Assembly: GCA_019112635.1 (NCBI GenBank)
Contig: DXIX01000009.1
Location: 1-33,144 of the forward strand
DNA length: 33,144 nucleotides
From: Candidatus Blautia intestinigallinarum
GTDB lineage: Bacteria; Bacillota; Clostridia; Lachnospirales; Lachnospiraceae
Direction: 5' to 3'
The notes under the pieces are model-generated. The model worked only from the letters and a program-made list of their open reading frames with translations, was not told the origin of the DNA and ran no database searches. Of this stretch, positions 16,082-24,445 are shown in pieces; within the stretch, counting starts at the first letter, position 1, and the number at the start of each line of letters is the position of its first letter. The position numbers and the translations under genes were made by a program.

Positions 16082-17353
16082 TTATGCCTCATCGATCGCT
16101 TTGCCAATGTCATGTCTCATATATTTGTTGGCGAAGGAGATCCACTCTGTCGCCTCGTAAGCATTTTTTCTGGCCTCTTTCAGGTTAGCTCCCTTTGCTG
16201 TGATTCCCAGCACTCTTCCGCCGTTGGTCACAATCTGTCCATTCTCCAGTTTCGTGCCCGCATGGAAACAGTAATAGCCGTCTTTGCCTTTGAAATTCTC
16301 AAATCCGGTGATGGGGATTCCCTTCTCATATTTCACAGGATATCCCTCCGAAGCAAGAACTACGCAGACAGCTGCATTGTCCTCAAACTGAAGATCAATC
16401 TCATCCAGCTTTCCGTCAATACACGCTTCCATTACTTCGATGATATCATTTTTCATTCTCGGGAGAACCACCTGTGCTTCCGGATCCCCGAATCTTGCGT
16501 TATATTCCAGCACCTTCGGGCCATCCTCAGTGAGCATCAATCCAAAGAAAATGATTCCCTTAAACGGTCTTCCCTCTGCGCGCATCGCATCCACAGTCGG
16601 CTGGTAGATATGTTTCTGACAGTACTCGTCAATTTCTTTTGTGTAGAAAGGACTTGGAGAGAAGGTTCCCATACCGCCTGTATTCAGCCCTTTATCTCCG
16701 TCCATGGCTCTTTTGTGATCCTGGGCGGAAGTCATCGTCTTAATTGTTTTGCCGTCTACATAAGAAAGCACGGAGACCTCACGTCCTGTCATAAACTCTT
16801 CGATTACCATTGTATTGCCGGCTGAGCCGAATTTCTTGTCCAGCATAATCTCCTGGACTCCGGCTTTCGCCTCTTCCAGATCATTGCAGATCAAGACTCC
16901 TTTTCCAAGAGCCAGACCGTCTGCCTTCAGCACGATAGGAAACTTCGCTGTCTCCAGATAGCTCAGTGCATCTTTTGCATTATCGAAATTCTCATATGCT
17001 GCTGTAGGAATATGGTATTTTTTCATAAGATCCTTGGAAAACGCCTTGGAACCTTCCAGAATCGCCGCATTTTTCGCCGGACCAAATACCCGCAGACCTT
17101 TCTCCTCGAAGACATCCACGATTCCTCCCACCAGAGGATCATCCATTCCCACAATTGTCAGATCGATCTTCTGCTCTGCCGCAAACTGTGCCAGCTTGTC
17201 AAATTCCATCGCCCCGATAGGCACACATTCTGCCAGTTCGCTGATCCCCGCATTTCCGGGGGCGCAGTAGATTTTTTCCACTTTCGGGCTCTTGGACACA
17301 CTGTATGCGATAGCATGTTCCCGTCCGCCGCTGCCAACAATCAAAACTTTCAT
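16082..17353 (-). CDS. purD: Phosphoribosylamine-glycine ligase PurD
   Basis: This 423-residue ATP-grasp enzyme makes glycinamide ribonucleotide in purine synthesis. N-terminal MKVLIVGSGGREHA is diagnostic. The ATP-grasp region contains PIVLKADGLALGKGV (about 135-149), and FGDPEAQVVLPRM (about 290-302) carries metal-binding residues. The length is standard. It is the last gene of purE-purM-purN-purD and starts 5 nt after the purN stop. Confidence 0.97.
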   Translation of the reverse strand: MKVLIVGSGGREHAIAYSVSKSPKVEKIYCAPGNAGISELAECVPIGAMEFDKLAQFAAEQKIDLTIVGMDDPLVGGIVDVFEEKGLRVFGPAKNAAILEGSKAFSKDLMKKYHIPTAAYENFDNAKDALSYLETAKFPIVLKADGLALGKGVLICNDLEEAKAGVQEIMLDKKFGSAGNTMVIEEFMTGREVSVLSYVDGKTIKTMTSAQDHKRAMDGDKGLNTGGMGTFSPSPFYTKEIDEYCQKHIYQPTVDAMRAEGRPFKGIIFFGLMLTEDGPKVLEYNARFGDPEAQVVLPRMKNDIIEVMEACIDGKLDEIDLQFEDNAAVCVVLASEGYPVKYEKGIPITGFENFKGKDGYYCFHAGTKLENGQIVTNGGRVLGITAKGANLKEARKNAYEATEWISFANKYMRHDIGKAIDEA

Positions 17354-17358
17354 ATGTA

Positions 17359-17994
17359 TTACCTCTCCTTTTCCAGTACGACTGCTCTTCCCTGTTCCAC
17401 AGTCACTTTCCCGTTGGCGATCAGGTCAATCGCCCTGGGAAGAATCTTCCACTCCGCTTCCTCCATCACACGGCGCTGGAGAACTTCCGGAGTATCTCCT
17501 TCGTGGACTTCCACCGCTTTCTGCAGAATGATCGGGCCAGTATCGGTGCCTGTATCCACAAAATGAACCGTTGCCCCTGTCACTTTCACGCCTCGTTTCA
17601 GCGCGCTTTCATGTACTTTCAGCCCATAATATCCCACACCGCAGAAAGAAGGAATCAAAGATGGGTGAATATTCACAATCCGATTTGGAAAGGCTTCCAC
17701 CACACAGGGAGGAATTGCCACCAGGTATCCTGCCAGAACGACCAGATCCGCTTTACTGTCCAGCAGCGCTTTCAAAAGGCCCTGATGAAAAGCCTCCCGA
17801 TTTTCATAATCTTTCGGAGATACACAGAGACTTTTAATCCCTGCTTTTTTTGCACGTTCCAGCGCAAAGGCATTTCTGTTGTTGCTGATCACCACTTCAA
17901 TTTGAGTATTCGTGATTGTCCCGCTGCCGATTCCATCGATGATCGCCTGAAGATTCGTTCCTCCGCCGGAGACCAGAACAGCCAGTTTTAACAT
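17359..17994 (-). CDS. purN: Phosphoribosylglycinamide formyltransferase PurN
   Basis: This 211-residue enzyme formylates glycinamide ribonucleotide with 10-formyl-tetrahydrofolate. The N-terminal [11 protein letters not shown] binds phosphate. [11 protein letters not shown] carries the catalytic Asn and His, and [11 protein letters not shown] the catalytic Asp. The start overlaps the purM stop by 7 nt. It is a normal-length member of the family. Confidence 0.96.
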   Translation of the reverse strand: MLKLAVLVSGGGTNLQAIIDGIGSGTITNTQIEVVISNNRNAFALERAKKAGIKSLCVSPKDYENREAFHQGLLKALLDSKADLVVLAGYLVAIPPCVVEAFPNRIVNIHPSLIPSFCGVGYYGLKVHESALKRGVKVTGATVHFVDTGTDTGPIILQKAVEVHEGDTPEVLQRRVMEEAEWKILPRAIDLIANGKVTVEQGRAVVLEKER

Positions 17995-19013
17995 AGAGTC
18001 ACTCCCTTTTCCCCTTCTTCAATCTTACCAACCACATAAGGAGTCTCTCCGGCACGGCGCACCGCATCCATGGTCTTCTCCACATCCTCAGCGTCCACTG
18101 CCACAATCATACCAATTCCCATATTATAGGTATTATACATCATTTTCTCTTCGATCTCGCCTGTCTTGGCCAGCAGATCAAAAATCGGAGGAATCGGGTA
18201 GCTGTTTTTCTCGATAACCGCTCGTGTTCCTTCTCTTAACATACGCGGAACATTCTCATAGAATCCGCCGCCTGTGATGTGGCTGCAGGCACGTACACGG
18301 ACTCCCGCATCCTTAATGCTCTTCAGGGCCTTCACATAAATCTTGGTCGGAGCGATCAGGGCCTCTCCCAGAGTCATACCCAGCTCTTCCCGATAAGTCT
18401 GAAGAGACTCTTTTGTCATATCAAATACTTTACGAACCAGTGAAAAACCATTGCTGTGCACGCCGGAAGAAGCCAGACCGATCAGCACATCTCCTGCTTT
18501 AAGGTCCTTTCCGGTAATCAGGTCTTTCTCATCCACAACACCTACCGCAAAGCCAGCCAGATCATATTCATCTTCCGGATAGAATCCTGGCATCTCAGCA
18601 GTCTCTCCTCCAATCAGAGCTGCGCCGGACTGTTCACATCCTGCTGCCACACCTTTTACGATCTGTGCGATTTTCTCCGGATAATTCTTGCCGCAGGCAA
18701 TGTAATCCAGGAAAAACAAAGGCTCACCGCCTGCACATGCGATATCGTTCACACACATCGCCACACAGTCAATTCCCACAGTATCATGTTTGTCCATGAG
18801 AAAAGCCAGTTTCAGCTTCGTTCCCACACCATCTGTTCCGGATACCAGAGTCGGTTTCTCCATGTCTTTGAATTTCTCCATGGAAAATGCGCCTGAGAAA
18901 CCGCCGATATTGGTCAGCACCTCCGGTCTCATTGTCTTTGCAATATGTTCTTTCATCAATTCCACTGATTTGTAACCAGCTTCAATGTCTACTCCCGCCT
19001 TCTTGTAATCCAT
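17988..19013 (-). CDS. purM: Phosphoribosylformylglycinamidine cyclo-ligase PurM
   Basis: This 341-residue AIR synthetase closes the imidazole ring using ATP. Family blocks are [12 protein letters not shown] (about 59-70), VAMCVNDI, and [11 protein letters not shown] (about 135-145). The N-terminal [19 protein letters not shown] is typical. It lies 26 nt after purE and overlaps purN, so the order purE-purM-purN-purD reads as one transcript. purC, purF, purL and purH are not in this window. Confidence 0.97.
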   Translation of the reverse strand: MDYKKAGVDIEAGYKSVELMKEHIAKTMRPEVLTNIGGFSGAFSMEKFKDMEKPTLVSGTDGVGTKLKLAFLMDKHDTVGIDCVAMCVNDIACAGGEPLFFLDYIACGKNYPEKIAQIVKGVAAGCEQSGAALIGGETAEMPGFYPEDEYDLAGFAVGVVDEKDLITGKDLKAGDVLIGLASSGVHSNGFSLVRKVFDMTKESLQTYREELGMTLGEALIAPTKIYVKALKSIKDAGVRVRACSHITGGGFYENVPRMLREGTRAVIEKNSYPIPPIFDLLAKTGEIEEKMMYNTYNMGIGMIVAVDAEDVEKTMDAVRRAGETPYVVGKIEEGEKGVTLC

Positions 19014-19039
19014 AATTTCCTCCGTATTTTTTCTGAAAT

Positions 19040-19546
19040 TTACTTGGAATAATTTTTATAACCGACTTCCTGAAGTTTCGCGTCTTTTGCCACAACCTGC
19101 TCTTTCAAAGTCTCAGAGTATGCTTTCAGTCTCTTGAGCAGTTCCGGATCTGAAGTTGCCAGAATTTTCGCAGCCAGAAGTCCTGCGTTCGCACCGCCAT
19201 TGATCGCCACTGTGGCAACCGGAATGCCGGAAGGCATCTGGACGATGGAATACAGGGAATCTCTTCCGCCTAGAGATGTGGTATGCATTGGAATTCCAAT
19301 CACTGGCATCGGGAAAATCGCTGCACACATACCTGGAAGATGTGCTGCCATTCCTGCGCCTGCGATGATGACTTTGAATCCTTTTTCCTCTGCTGTCTTC
19401 GCATACTCAAAGAACACATCCGGTTCTCTGTGCGCAGAGATGATCTTCATCTCAAAATCAATTCCAAGCTGTTCCAAAATATCCGCTGCTTTGCTCATTA
19501 CGGGCATATCTGAATCGCTGCCCATCACAATACCTACTTTTGCCAT
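19040..19546 (-). CDS. purE: N5-carboxyaminoimidazole ribonucleotide mutase PurE
   Basis: This 168-residue class I PurE moves the carboxyl group to give CAIR. It shows [10 protein letters not shown] (8-17), SAHREPD (about 39-45), [11 protein letters not shown] and VIGIPM. AAAGGAGAG lies about 6 nt before the ATG. It is the first gene of the purEMND operon. The promoter (19585-19613) leaves only a leader of about 30 nt, too short for a purine riboswitch or attenuator. Confidence 0.97.
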   Translation of the reverse strand: MAKVGIVMGSDSDMPVMSKAADILEQLGIDFEMKIISAHREPDVFFEYAKTAEEKGFKVIIAGAGMAAHLPGMCAAIFPMPVIGIPMHTTSLGGRDSLYSIVQMPSGIPVATVAINGGANAGLLAAKILATSDPELLKRLKAYSETLKEQVVAKDAKLQEVGYKNYSK

Positions 19547-19584
19547 GATTATCTCTCCTTTATTTTTCCTGCTTAACTACACCA

Positions 19585-19613
19585 ATTTTACTAATATTCC
19601 CTATATCTGTCAA
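19585..19613 (-). promoter_or_regulatory. Promoter of purEMND
   Basis: On the minus strand TTGACA (19613-19608), a 17-bp spacer and TAAAAT (19590-19585) form a strong promoter. The -35 box overlaps the stop codon of the upstream aminopeptidase gene. Predicted start is near 19578. Confidence 0.75.
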
Positions 19614-21655
19614 CGCAGAAATCCACTTTCATCCAACGGCTGATTCAACTCCTGCGTTCCCGGCAGAACAAAACGTCCTTCCTCGATAATCGATATCATC
19701 TCTCCGTCATCATCAATCACCCGGATACTGCCCAGCTCCTCATAGGGAATCGTGATATCTGTATGACAGTTATAATATGCCAGGCTGATATCCTCTTTCC
19801 GGAGAATGGAAATCTCATTGTCTCTGGCTATGATCTCCTTGCCGTCAGGATTGTACACCGGAATATCCTCCGCCCAGGAATAGCAGGTGTCCCCCACAGC
19901 AAAATGCGGTCCCATTTTTTCTGCGATCAGAATCGGAAGCTTATCCTGTATTCCATATTTTTTTGCCATCACATAGGCCGCTGTGTTCGTCCCGATGGCA
20001 AATTCTCCCATTGGAATCTTTCTGTGATGATGTAGAATATTATCTTCTATATACTTACGGTTCTCTTCCTCTGATTCAAAGTTTTCACAGCTGTAGTCAA
20101 TCACCTGACCACAGTCGAATACCAGCTTCAGCTCTTTGAAGAGCAAGCCATTCAGATAGACCTGGCTGACATGGAGCACGCCTCCGGTGCCTGCCAGAAC
20201 CGGTGATGTGAAGACCTCGCCCACAGGAATGTTACAGTCTGCCACACAATTTTCAAAGTTTGTCTGTTTGTCAGAATTTCCCAGCTCATGGAGATGAATC
20301 AGGAGATCTGTCTCGTTTTCGTTGGCCCCTTTGATCTCCACCCACTCACAGGTGTCCATTGTGTCAATCAGCTTTTGCTGGATCTTCGAATATTTCTGTG
20401 AATCCAGATTGTTTATCTTCACCGTCTCCCGGAAAATCGCTTCGAAGTCTTTTCCAATCTCAGGAAGGGGATAAGCAATGATGGTAAAGCTGCGCTCTTC
20501 TCCCCGGATATAACGGTTGGTGATCTGCGCGCTCTCATTATCCATACTCACTTTCAGTTTCCGCTGTTCCTCACTCAATGTGAAGACTTCTTTCTTCGTC
20601 TCCGGCGCAAACGGTGCCTCGCCGAATACCTCAATTACTGCCGGGCCAGCGTGTTTTGCCGCCAGCTCCTGATGTTCCTGATAAATATTCTGCATGCTCC
20701 GCAGTTTTCTCTGAACAAAATCGTGATCCAAAAACAAAGCGGCATCTTCTTTGTGATCGTACTCGAACTGGGGATTCACATTGGTACTGCCAAAGCCGTT
20801 TCGTCCTCCCGTCATCTGAATCAGATGTGTCGCGTAACGGTAAATTGTCGGTTTTAATCCCATCTGTTCGAACTGGCAGACCGCCGCCCGTACCATCCGC
20901 TCAAATCCAATGGGATACCGGATATTTACCGTCTCTTTGATGGATAAATCTTTCCCTGTGTTCACAAAAGCCATGCGGTAGCCTTCTGTGTACGTGCGGG
21001 CCATCTGTTCAATCTCCTCCTGAGAAAAAGTGTTCAGAAATTCCGCCGTCTTAAGCTCATTTTCAGAGATATAATCTCCATACTGATACAGATAAGTCAG
21101 ATCACTGAAATCACTGTCCATGATAAAATGCAAGGCAAACGCTCTGTCAGGATCGATATTCTCCAGAATTCTCTCCTCCATAAAATCCTGACAGTAGTCA
21201 CTCACATACCAGTACAGAGTATCCCGAATCTCCTCTGGTTTCGGAAGGGGATCCTCCCCGAAGGAAGAATAAATTTCCAGAAACAATTCCTGGATGACCG
21301 TCAGATCCCAGATTTTTTCCTCGTAGGCATAGATCACCGCCCCTCTCATCTCTGCGTACAGAAAAGACAGAAGCTTGCCGTATTCTCCCAGTTTTTCCAC
21401 CGCATAGGCCGGATTTGCATAGGATTGTCCATAATTTTCCGGGAGAAGTTCTTCATAAATCCGGTGATTCATCTCCTTCCACCAGGAAAGGGAATGTACT
21501 TTTTTCTTCTCCTCCAGCTGACTGGAAGCCAGGATCAGAAATTCGGCTCCTCTCTGAAAGAAACTGCGATACGGTTCCGGTACCAGTTCTTCTCCCGGAA
21601 TTTCACGAATCCGTTCACATGACAATTGAAAACGTTCTCTCAATAACTCTTCCAA
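19610..21655 (-). CDS. M29-like metal aminopeptidase with a long N-terminal extension
   Basis: The protein has about 681 residues. The C-terminal 380 or so match the M29 (AmpS/AmpT, thermophilic aminopeptidase) family, including all six expected metal or catalytic ligands: Glu480 (VGEVFTSP), Glu551 (GEFAIGTN), His584 and Tyr592 (GPHFAVGDTCYSW), His631 and Asp633 (CHTDI). Normal M29 enzymes are about 400-420 residues. The first 270-300 residues here form an extra, mostly helical domain I do not recognise. Start choice: the frame also has a GTG at 21664, but AGAGG at 21668-21664 is correctly spaced (8 nt) only for the TTG at 21655. It follows the HD gene by a few bases. Cytoplasmic peptide degradation is the likely role. 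Confidence 0.85.
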   Translation of the reverse strand: MEELLRERFQLSCERIREIPGEELVPEPYRSFFQRGAEFLILASSQLEEKKKVHSLSWWKEMNHRIYEELLPENYGQSYANPAYAVEKLGEYGKLLSFLYAEMRGAVIYAYEEKIWDLTVIQELFLEIYSSFGEDPLPKPEEIRDTLYWYVSDYCQDFMEERILENIDPDRAFALHFIMDSDFSDLTYLYQYGDYISENELKTAEFLNTFSQEEIEQMARTYTEGYRMAFVNTGKDLSIKETVNIRYPIGFERMVRAAVCQFEQMGLKPTIYRYATHLIQMTGGRNGFGSTNVNPQFEYDHKEDAALFLDHDFVQRKLRSMQNIYQEHQELAAKHAGPAVIEVFGEAPFAPETKKEVFTLSEEQRKLKVSMDNESAQITNRYIRGEERSFTIIAYPLPEIGKDFEAIFRETVKINNLDSQKYSKIQQKLIDTMDTCEWVEIKGANENETDLLIHLHELGNSDKQTNFENCVADCNIPVGEVFTSPVLAGTGGVLHVSQVYLNGLLFKELKLVFDCGQVIDYSCENFESEEENRKYIEDNILHHHRKIPMGEFAIGTNTAAYVMAKKYGIQDKLPILIAEKMGPHFAVGDTCYSWAEDIPVYNPDGKEIIARDNEISILRKEDISLAYYNCHTDITIPYEELGSIRVIDDDGEMISIIEEGRFVLPGTQELNQPLDESGFLR

Positions 21656-21668
21656 TGTTACCACCTCT

Positions 21669-22256
21669 TTATTCGTCCAGAATATTTCCTTTCTCTACGT
21701 TTTTCTGAATCAGCCCTTCCATATATTTCCAGACCTTTTCGGATCCTTCATGGGTCTTCTCATTTCTGCGGCATACCTGGCTTTTCTTCACCTGATGCTC
21801 CCGCCAGCTTCTTCCGCCGAGAGCGTCATTGAGCATCAGCGGCTGAAAGTTATCTAACATATGGGCATATTTCGCCTCAGCACTCTCGTAAGCTTCGAAT
21901 TCCTCCCACAGATCATACAACCTGCTTCCCTGATCCTGGGGGAGAAGTCCGAAAATTCTCTTCGCCGCTTTGACCTCCCGTTCACGTTTTGTCTGAAGGC
22001 CTTCCTTATCATAGGCATAGGTGTCACCGGCGTCAATCTCCACCAGATCATGTATCAGAACCATGAGAACCACCTTTGCCACATCCACCTCCTCGTTGGC
22101 ATATTCCTTCAGAAGAAATGCCATCAGAGCCAGATGCCAGGAATGTTCCGCGTCATTTTCCTTCCGGTTTCCATCTGCCAGATACGTCTGCCGAAAAATA
22201 TTTTTTACTTTATCTACTTCCAATATAAAATTCATCTGCTGTTCAAATCGTTTCAT
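21669..22256 (-). CDS. HD-domain phosphohydrolase, YfbR/HDDC2-like
   Basis: This 195-residue HD-superfamily protein has spacing like the 5'-deoxynucleotidase YfbR: His38 (DAEHSW), His69-Asp70 (IHDLVEIDAGD), Glu73, Asp78 and Asp135 (HMLDNFQPL). YfbR dephosphorylates deoxynucleoside monophosphates; the same role is inferred, not shown. A TTG five codons upstream is in frame, but the ATG at 22256, with GGAG about 9 nt away and only 4 nt after the preceding stop, is the better start. It sits in a compact four-gene cluster with VanZ, a small membrane protein and the aminopeptidase. Confidence 0.88.
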   Translation of the reverse strand: MKRFEQQMNFILEVDKVKNIFRQTYLADGNRKENDAEHSWHLALMAFLLKEYANEEVDVAKVVLMVLIHDLVEIDAGDTYAYDKEGLQTKREREVKAAKRIFGLLPQDQGSRLYDLWEEFEAYESAEAKYAHMLDNFQPLMLNDALGGRSWREHQVKKSQVCRRNEKTHEGSEKVWKYMEGLIQKNVEKGNILDE

Positions 22257-22260
22257 CTTC

Positions 22261-22587
22261 TCACACTCCAAATAAAAACAATGCCAGCCACCCCACAGTG
22301 ATCATTCCATTGGTAACCGCACCGATCAGACTGGCAATATGACTACGGTTCTCTTCAGAAAAGCTTTTCACTCCCCAGACAAATCCATAGGCCGACAGGA
22401 GGATGGCAAAAATACTGATTCCTCCCACAATTGCCCCTGCGGTCACAGGAGTCTTTCCCTCACACAAAAAGGAAATCAAAATATCCATCAGAAAAAGCAA
22501 AAAAGAAATTCCTGCCAAAGTAACCGAAAAGACTCCTTCTTTCGCCTGTTTTTGCTGGGCAAATGCATATCTATATCTTTTTGCCAT
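22261..22587 (-). CDS. Small three-helix membrane protein (DUF6142-like)
   Basis: This 108-residue protein has a basic, cytoplasmic N-terminus (MAKRYRYAFAQQKQAKEG) and three hydrophobic segments (about 20-40, 49-73 and 86-107). It resembles a family I recall as DUF6142; the name is uncertain. Its start overlaps the end of the VanZ gene by 17 nt, and its stop is 4 nt before the HD gene start, so all are probably co-translated. The function is unknown. Confidence 0.75.
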   Translation of the reverse strand: MAKRYRYAFAQQKQAKEGVFSVTLAGISFLLFLMDILISFLCEGKTPVTAGAIVGGISIFAILLSAYGFVWGVKSFSEENRSHIASLIGAVTNGMITVGWLALFLFGV

Positions 22588-23044
22588 CGTATTTTCTCCT
22601 TATCACATCGCAGATTATAAAAATCAGATACCCCAAAAAAGCCCCCAGCGTATTTAACATCAGGTCATCCACATCAAAAGATCCGACTCTTGAGATGAGC
22701 TGTATCGTCTCAACCGTCAGACTGAGAGCAAAACCTGACATTACAATCCGTCCGGCTTTTCGGAAATTCCGGAAAATCACAGGCAGAAGAAGGCCGAACG
22801 GAACAAAGCCTATCACATTTCCGAACAAATTGGTAAATACCGCAAAAATCCCCAACTGTTCCCGGTAAACCCAGAATCTGCGTATCTCCACAAACGGAAT
22901 CAGATTATACTGATATTCTCTGTCCATCTCTGCCACACGCCCGTACTCCTCCGAAAAAAACAAAAAATATATTAGTAAAAGCACATAAATCACGAAGAGC
23001 ACCACTCCTGCTCTTCGCACCCACTTTTTTGTTGACTGTTTCAC
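22571..23044 (-). CDS. VanZ-family membrane protein
   Basis: This 157-residue polytopic protein has four to five hydrophobic segments. Family features are NLIPFVEIRRF (about 46-56), FTNLFGNVIGFVPFGLLLP (about 70-88) and VETIQLISRVGSFDVDDLML (about 110-129). The VanZ family is named for a teicoplanin-resistance protein, but most members have no known role. The frame is open upstream, yet the GTG at 23044, with GAGGGAG about 5 nt away, is the only well-placed start. It is the first gene of the VanZ / small membrane protein / HD / M29 cluster. Resistance should not be inferred. Confidence 0.88.
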   Translation of the reverse strand: MKQSTKKWVRRAGVVLFVIYVLLLIYFLFFSEEYGRVAEMDREYQYNLIPFVEIRRFWVYREQLGIFAVFTNLFGNVIGFVPFGLLLPVIFRNFRKAGRIVMSGFALSLTVETIQLISRVGSFDVDDLMLNTLGAFLGYLIFIICDVIRRKYDGKKI

Positions 23045-23110
23045 AAGCACTCCCTCTGCTCTTAGCGAAGATTCCACCCCTTGATACGTCATCCCCCAGA
23101 CAAGCATCCA

Positions 23111-23158
23111 AAGGGGTGCTGCATGTGATCGGATCGCGATACTTCTGCGGCACCCCCT
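23111..23158 (-). terminator. Possible weak terminator hairpin after the 50-residue gene
   Basis: AAGGGGTGC (23111-23119) pairs with GCACCCCCT (23150-23158) with one G-T pair across a loop of about 30 nt. On the minus strand it is followed only by TTTGG, so termination would be weak. It lies just past the stop at 23166. Confidence 0.35.
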
Positions 23159-23165
23159 GGTCTTA

Positions 23166-23318
23166 TCATATTGTAACTTCGTATTTTCTTTTCAGTAGTT
23201 TCGCGCCGTTTATGATCATCAAAATCCCCGACACCATACCTGTGACAAGCACAAGAATCCCAAGAACCAAACTACCACTGCCCGCATGTGACATTGTCTT
23301 GTAAACTTTTTCGTTCAT
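23166..23318 (-). CDS. Small single-pass membrane peptide, unknown function
   Basis: This 50-codon gene reads MNEKVYKTMSHAGSGSLVLG at its start and then continues as one hydrophobic segment (about 16-37), followed by a basic tail (AKLLKRKYEVTI). AGAGGAGG lies about 5 nt before the ATG, one of the strongest ribosome binding sites in the window, which is the main support for it being real. It starts 16 nt after the pyrE stop on the same strand and is probably co-transcribed. The Gly-rich helix and positive C-terminal side suggest insertion in the inner membrane with the tail inside. Confidence 0.75.
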   Translation of the reverse strand: MNEKVYKTMSHAGSGSLVLGILVLVTGMVSGILMIINGAKLLKRKYEVTI

Positions 23319-23334
23319 GTCAAACCTCCTCTGA

Positions 23335-24009
23335 CTATTTTACGCCGTACTGCTCGTAATATGCGTCAATGGCCGCTTTCAACGAATCATCAATAATAAC
23401 TTTCCCCTTATATTCTTTATTGTAGAGGTGTTCCACCACCTCCGCCATGGTCACAATCGCCGTGGTCTTCAGACCATATTTTTCCTCGATCTCCGCGAGC
23501 GCGCTCTTGGAACCCTGGCCCCGCTCCATACGGTCTACAGACACAACCAGCCCAATGGGACTGACATTTCCCTGCGCCTTGATAATCGGCAGTGTCTCCT
23601 GGATAGAGGTTCCTGCTGTCGTCACATCCTCGATGATGACAATCCTATCTCCATCTTCAATAGGGCTTCCCAGCAGAATTCCCTTGTCTCCGTGATCCTT
23701 CACTTCTTTTCGATTGGAACAGTACCGAATCTCTTTTCCGTAAAGTTCACTGATCGCCATGGAAGCTGCCACACTCAGAGGAATTCCCTTGTATGCCGGT
23801 CCAAATAAAATATCAAAATCCAGGCCGAATTTCTCATTGATCGCTCTCGCATAGTACTCTCCCAGCCTGCGCAGCTGTGTTCCGGTACGATAAAAGCCGG
23901 TGTTCACAAAGAACGGAGTCTTTCTTCCGCTTTTCGTGACAAAATCTCCAAATTTCAACACATTGCAGTCAATCATAAACTCAATAAATTCTTTCTTATA
24001 CTGTTCCAT
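23335..24009 (-). CDS. pyrE: Orotate phosphoribosyltransferase PyrE
   Basis: This 224-residue type I phosphoribosyltransferase makes OMP from orotate and PRPP. The PRPP-binding loop is IVIIEDVTTAGTSI (about 122-135). FGPAYKGIPL (about 68-77) and RKEVKDHGDKG (about 98-108, with the flexible-loop basic residues) are also family marks. The frame is open 21 codons upstream, but AGGAGG lies 9 nt before the ATG at 24009. The gene has its own promoter (24063-24091) rather than depending on pyrC-F-K-D. Confidence 0.96.
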   Translation of the reverse strand: MEQYKKEFIEFMIDCNVLKFGDFVTKSGRKTPFFVNTGFYRTGTQLRRLGEYYARAINEKFGLDFDILFGPAYKGIPLSVAASMAISELYGKEIRYCSNRKEVKDHGDKGILLGSPIEDGDRIVIIEDVTTAGTSIQETLPIIKAQGNVSPIGLVVSVDRMERGQGSKSALAEIEEKYGLKTTAIVTMAEVVEHLYNKEYKGKVIIDDSLKAAIDAYYEQYGVK

Positions 24010-24062
24010 CTCTATATACCTCCTGCATTCACGGATTTTTTCACTTATTTTTTGATTTTTCA

Positions 24063-24091
24063 ATTTTATCACAAGTACATTGGTTTTTCAA
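24063..24091 (-). promoter_or_regulatory. Promoter of pyrE
   Basis: On the minus strand TTGAAA (24091-24086), a 17-bp spacer and TAAAAT (24068-24063) preceded by TGA (extended -10) predict a start near 24056 and a leader of about 47 nt. No attenuator hairpin is visible in that leader. Confidence 0.7.
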
Positions 24092-24113
24092 TTGTGGAAA
24101 CTTTTTCCAAAGA

Positions 24114-24383
24114 TCAGAGAATAATTCCGTCCTCTTCCATCTCCTGAATTTCTTCCAGCGTATCAATTTCGTCACGATTAATCAGCATCATTCGGTCATC
24201 CGGCCATTTTTTTCTCATCTCTTCTTCCAGGAGCGCAAAATCACAATCTCCTTCGATTACGATCTGAAACTCCCGGCCATTTTCCTTCTCCTTCGCACTC
24301 AGCAGGATAATTCTCTGGGCGCCTTTTCGGCGCAAAAAATTCCCCAGTTCTCTGTATGCCTCCGCCACTGATATTTTTTCCAT
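24114..24383 (-). CDS. Unknown 89-residue acidic protein between pyrD and pyrE
   Basis: This small soluble acidic protein has a helix-strand-strand pattern: SVAEAYRELGNFLRRKG, then AQRIILLSAKE, then REFQIVIEG, ending in TLEEIQEMEEDGIIL. The overall layout recalls a minimal nucleotidyltransferase (MNT) fold, where a strand leads into Gly-Ser and Asp-X-Asp and the chain ends in a Glu-Gly-hydrophobic turn. Here the Gly-Ser and both aspartates are missing, so at most it is a catalytically dead relative. That reading is speculative. There is no clear Shine-Dalgarno before the ATG (only AAAAG), and a terminator stem ends about 10 nt upstream, which lowers confidence in strong expression. Confidence 0.6.
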   Translation of the reverse strand: MEKISVAEAYRELGNFLRRKGAQRIILLSAKEKENGREFQIVIEGDCDFALLEEEMRKKWPDDRMMLINRDEIDTLEEIQEMEEDGIIL

Positions 24384-24385
24384 CT

Positions 24386-24430
24386 TTTAATTAAAGGCTC
24401 AGTGAAATTCCTGTACGCCACCGAGCCTTT
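24386..24430 (-). terminator. Terminator after pyrD
   Basis: On the minus strand AAAGGCTCGGTG (24430-24419) pairs with CACTGAGCCTTT (24404-24393) with one G-T pair. The 3' arm ends in TTTAATTAAAA. It separates pyrCFKD from the 89-residue gene and pyrE; the weak U-tract suggests partial read-through. Confidence 0.65.
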
Positions 24431-24445
24431 CTCCCTTCTCTTCTC

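Noticed and set aside
16055..16825. A 256-codon open frame on the plus strand
   Set aside because: It is opposite purD, has no family likeness and no ribosome binding site.
22571..23044. Glycopeptide resistance locus because of the VanZ protein
   Set aside because: VanZ-family proteins are widespread without resistance; no vanH, vanA, vanX or vanRS genes are present.
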